Source of the DNA: an uncultured Eubacteriaceae bacterium
Lineage (GTDB): Bacteria; Bacillota; Clostridia; Lachnospirales; CAG-274
DNA length: 7,284 nucleotides
Assembly: GCA_938042265.1 (NCBI GenBank)
Contig: CALIRN010000042.1
Coordinates: 1 to 7,284, forward strand
Direction of reading: 5' to 3'
In this document: one piece after another, positions 6,018 through 7,284 of the stretch
Numbering within the stretch: position 1 is the first letter of the stretch
How the letters are laid out: the number at the start of each line of letters is the position of its first letter
Made by a program: the position numbers and the translations under genes
Notes under the pieces: generated by a model
The model's input: only the letters and a program-made list of their open reading frames with translations
The model's database searches: none
What the model was told of the DNA's origin: nothing

Positions 6018-6098
6018 TATAATGCAAAAGCTCTGCTTTTGCGGAGAGTCAGCCGACAAGCTGAGGCTCCTAAACACGTATGTGTTTATTATACCATA
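6018..6098 (-). repeat. Three-hairpin repeat element, copy 2 (rbr-proximal)
   Basis: Same orientation as copy 1, offset by 162 bp. On the minus strand: AAACAC-ATAC-GTGTTT; GGAG/CTCC enclosing TCAGCT-TGTC-GGCTGA; and GCAAAAGC-AGA-GCTTTTGC. The TATAAT at 6018-6023 and ATTATA at 6088-6093 would close it. Compared with copy 1, a U-A pair has become C-G and a C-G has become U-G, while other changes fall in loops. It is also transcribed as leader if rubrerythrin starts upstream of it. Confidence 0.8.
6088..6096 (-). promoter_or_regulatory. Second extended -10, inside repeat copy 2
   Basis: The same TATGGTATAAT motif as in copy 1 (TATAAT at 6088-6093) points toward recD2. No recognisable -35 lies in the T-rich stretch upstream. 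If active it gives recD2 a second, longer leader containing both repeat copies. Confidence 0.4.
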
Positions 6099-6174
6099 GT
6101 TTTAAAAAAAAAGAAATACAATGAATAAACTTAGCTAAAATATGCCATAATTACATCAAAAGGAGGTCAGTAAA

Positions 6175-6771
6175 ATGGATTTTAAAACAAGCAAAACAAG
6201 GGAAAACCTTATGAGAGCCTTTGCAGGCGAAAGTCAGGCAAGAAACCGCTACACCTTTGGCGCAAGCGAAGCAAGAAAAAAAGGGCTCTATGTAATTGAA
6301 GGGATTTTTACCTTTACCGCAAATCAGGAAAAAGAGCACGGCGAGATTTTCTATAATCTGCTTCAGGAGCTTGCAGACACAACCATTACCGTTGACGGTA
6401 CCTATCCGGTTGACTTAAGCCATGATGTAGCAAAGCTGCTGCGCTATGCTCAGCACAACGAATTTCAGGAGCATGATGTGGACTATAAGCAATTTGCCGA
6501 TATAGCCAATGAGGAAGGCTTTACCGCCATCTCTCATACCTTCCGCAGCATTGCTGAGGTTGAAAAAACTCACGGTGAACGCTTTGGAAGAGCTGCCGAA
6601 ATGTTGGAAAACGATACCCTTTTCGTATCCTCTGTTGAGGAGGAATGGATGTGCCTCAACTGTGGCTATATTTTAAGCGGCACTAAAGCGCCTGCTGCCT
6701 GCCCTATATGTAAGCACCCTCAGGGCTATTTTGTAAGATTGACACTTTCTCCCTTTGTAAAGCTGTCATAA
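6175..6771 (+). CDS. rbr: Rubrerythrin (peroxide-reducing di-iron protein with rubredoxin domain)
   Basis: A 198-residue cytoplasmic rubrerythrin that reduces hydrogen peroxide with electrons from rubredoxin or related carriers, a main oxidative-stress defence in anaerobes. The N-terminal ferritin-like four-helix domain (about 1-145) has the di-iron ligands: E19 (AFAGESQARNRY), E52 and H55 (QEKEH), E96 and E99 (NEFQEH), and E130 with H133 (AEVEKTH). The C-terminal rubredoxin-like domain binds one iron through C160/C163 (CLNC) and C176/C179 (CPIC), ending HPQGYF plus a 12-residue tail. Every expected ligand is present, so it should be active. AGGAGG at 6161-6166 sets the start. It is divergent from recD2 and is followed 5 bases later by its own terminator, so it is probably monocistronic. 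PerR control is common for the family, but no box is evident here. Confidence 0.97.
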   Translation: MDFKTSKTRENLMRAFAGESQARNRYTFGASEARKKGLYVIEGIFTFTANQEKEHGEIFYNLLQELADTTITVDGTYPVDLSHDVAKLLRYAQHNEFQEHDVDYKQFADIANEEGFTAISHTFRSIAEVEKTHGERFGRAAEMLENDTLFVSSVEEEWMCLNCGYILSGTKAPAACPICKHPQGYFVRLTLSPFVKLS

Positions 6772-6776
6772 TTTCA

Positions 6777-6807
6777 AAAGGCCTCCCAAACCAAGGGAGG
6801 CTTTTTT
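6777..6807 (+). terminator. Intrinsic terminator after rubrerythrin
   Basis: GCCTCCC (6781-6787) and GGGAGGC (6795-6801) form a perfect 7-bp GC-rich stem around a seven-base loop, followed by six T. An upstream A-run (6777-6779) can partly pair with the T-run, so some activity on the opposite strand is possible. Confidence 0.92.
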
Positions 6808-6843
6808 GCCGCATATCAGCTTTCAAGATATGCATCTGCATAG

Positions 6844-7096
6844 TATAAGCCCATAATTTACTATATCGCCTTTCAGGATATACATCGTTTTGAGAGCTTT
6901 GCAGGCATATTGGAAATATTTCTGAGTCTAGTTTAACAAACAACTCCATGAGTTGGAAGCGGATGGTTTTATTTCCCGTTATGACTATAAAGAAGTACCC
7001 TCCCGTGTTGAATACTCATTAACTAATTTAGGGGAGAATTTTATCACTGTTTTGAAGCACATGATACAATGGTGCAAAGAAAATTTGAACAAATGA
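6844..7096 (+). pseudogene. HxlR-family transcriptional regulator, frameshifted and N-terminally truncated
   Basis: Three reading frames together spell a HxlR-type winged helix. Frame 1 (6844-6891) reads YKPIIYYIAFQDIHRF. Frame 2 (6894-6941) reads ELCRHIGNISESSLTN. Frame 3 (6941-7096) reads QLHELEADGFISRYDYKEVP, then SRVEYSLTNLGENFITVLKH, MIQWCKENLNK and a TGA stop. The first junction (CGT TTT GA GAG) is what one missing G does to the usual RFGEL; the second (AA CAA CTC) is one missing base in LTNQL. The HELEADG-to-EVPSRVEYSLT block is diagnostic of the family. A TAG at 6841 precedes the visible match, and the first ~20 family residues, including any start codon, are missing; the rubrerythrin terminator lies just upstream. 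Substitution decay looks light, so inactivation may be recent. Its original target is unknown. Confidence 0.85.
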
Positions 7097-7230
7097 TATT
7101 ACAGGATACGTATAAAGCCTTGCACTGCTTTTCATATCCTTTCATTGTAGTTTATTTTATAATGATTTAATGCTTGCTACAAATTATATCATATCCAACC
7201 GTCAGTACAAATTCTCTAAAATGCCGCAAA
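7097..7230. other. AT-rich spacer, no gene recognised
   Basis: I find no supported gene, RNA or terminator here. A minus-strand ORF of about 36 codons starting at 7135 runs antisense to the HxlR remnant, with poorly spaced purines before its ATG and no recognisable product, so it is not called. Confidence 0.5.
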
Positions 7231-7284
7231 GGGGCTGTCGCATTAACAATTTTTTTGTTTGATATGCTCCCTTCTAGGTAAACA
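7231..7284. mobile_element. Possible insertion-sequence end, cut by window edge
   Basis: GGGGCTGTCGCATTAA at 7231-7246 resembles the terminal inverted repeats of several Firmicute insertion sequences, whose opposite end reads TGCGACAGCCCC. The neighbouring broken HxlR gene suits an insertion-prone site. No transposase codons are visible in the remaining 54 bases and the second end is outside the window, so the call rests on a remembered resemblance only. Confidence 0.35.

Larger units (their letters stand above)
5827..6174. other. Divergent recD2-rbr intergenic region rich in hairpins
   Basis: This 348-bp space holds no credible protein gene. It contains two direct copies of an ~80-bp three-hairpin element, two further hairpins between the copies and an A-rich stretch (6099-6121) before the rubrerythrin ribosome binding site. 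AGGAGG at 6161-6166 serves rubrerythrin. I see no convincing -35/-10 pair for rubrerythrin; TATAAT at 6018-6023 and TAAAAT at 6136-6141 are possible -10 boxes without a good -35. No PerR-box-like dyad stands out. Confidence 0.7.

Noticed and set aside
5856..6098. CRISPR array reading of the repeats between recD2 and rbr
   Set aside because: There are only two units, each about 81 bp and multi-hairpin, with an 81-bp spacer and no cas genes nearby.
6820..6886. Short direct repeat (CTTTCAAGATATGCATC at 6820 and CTTTCAGGATATACATC at 6870)
   Set aside because: Fifteen of seventeen bases match, but the similarity does not extend into the flanks, so it may be chance or a small slippage event.
6704..6949. 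81-codon minus-strand frame across the rubrerythrin 3' end
   Set aside because: It crosses the rubrerythrin terminator and the HxlR remnant, both of which explain the sequence better.
7025..7135. 36-codon minus-strand frame near the right edge with a TATAAT-like box upstream
   Set aside because: The AAGG before its ATG is only two bases away, the product is unrecognisable, and it is antisense to the HxlR remnant.

Overview
The window looks like a piece of the chromosome of an anaerobic, low-to-moderate GC Firmicute, most likely of the class Clostridia. The pointers are a rubrerythrin, a stand-alone RecD2 helicase, a MarR gene followed by an ABC multidrug-type exporter, strong AGGAGG ribosome binding sites and near-consensus sigma-A promoters. 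I cannot name a genus from the sequence alone. No complete unknown defence or metabolic system is present; the genes belong to known families, and the unusual material is in the spaces between them.

Left part (1-1437). The 5' portion of an ABC exporter permease/ATPase gene (minus strand, cut by the window edge) lies downstream of a MarR-family repressor gene. A 108-bp imperfect palindrome, flanked by near-identical ~28-bp direct repeats, separates them. The marR promoter (TTGAAA-17-TATAAT) is followed immediately by a GTTAG/CTAAC dyad that is a good candidate for an autoregulatory operator. A divergent promoter (TTGTAA-17-TATAAT) drives rightward transcription into a HIT-family hydrolase gene.

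Middle part (1438-5826). The HIT gene and an ACT_7/COG3603-type protein gene are each preceded by a related hairpin-rich leader element, and the pair ends in a clear intrinsic terminator. Next comes an AI-2E-family membrane protein gene. It converges, with only 3 bp between stop codons, on a full-length recD2 gene on the minus strand.

Right part (5827-7284). The 348-bp divergent space between recD2 and rubrerythrin holds two direct copies of an ~80-bp element. Each can fold into three hairpins inside a TATAAT/ATTATA closing stem, with compensatory base changes between copies, and each carries an extended -10 pointing at recD2. Two more hairpins lie between the copies. Rubrerythrin follows and ends in a strong terminator. 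Beyond it is the wreck of an HxlR-type regulator gene, broken by at least two single-base deletions and lacking its N-terminus. The last 54 bases start with a sequence resembling the end of an insertion sequence, so the right edge is probably a decaying accessory zone.

Functionally these are separate small transcription units: drug or stress export under MarR control, nucleotide hydrolysis and amino-acid sensing (HIT plus ACT), a membrane permease-like protein, DNA repair (RecD2) and peroxide detoxification (rubrerythrin).
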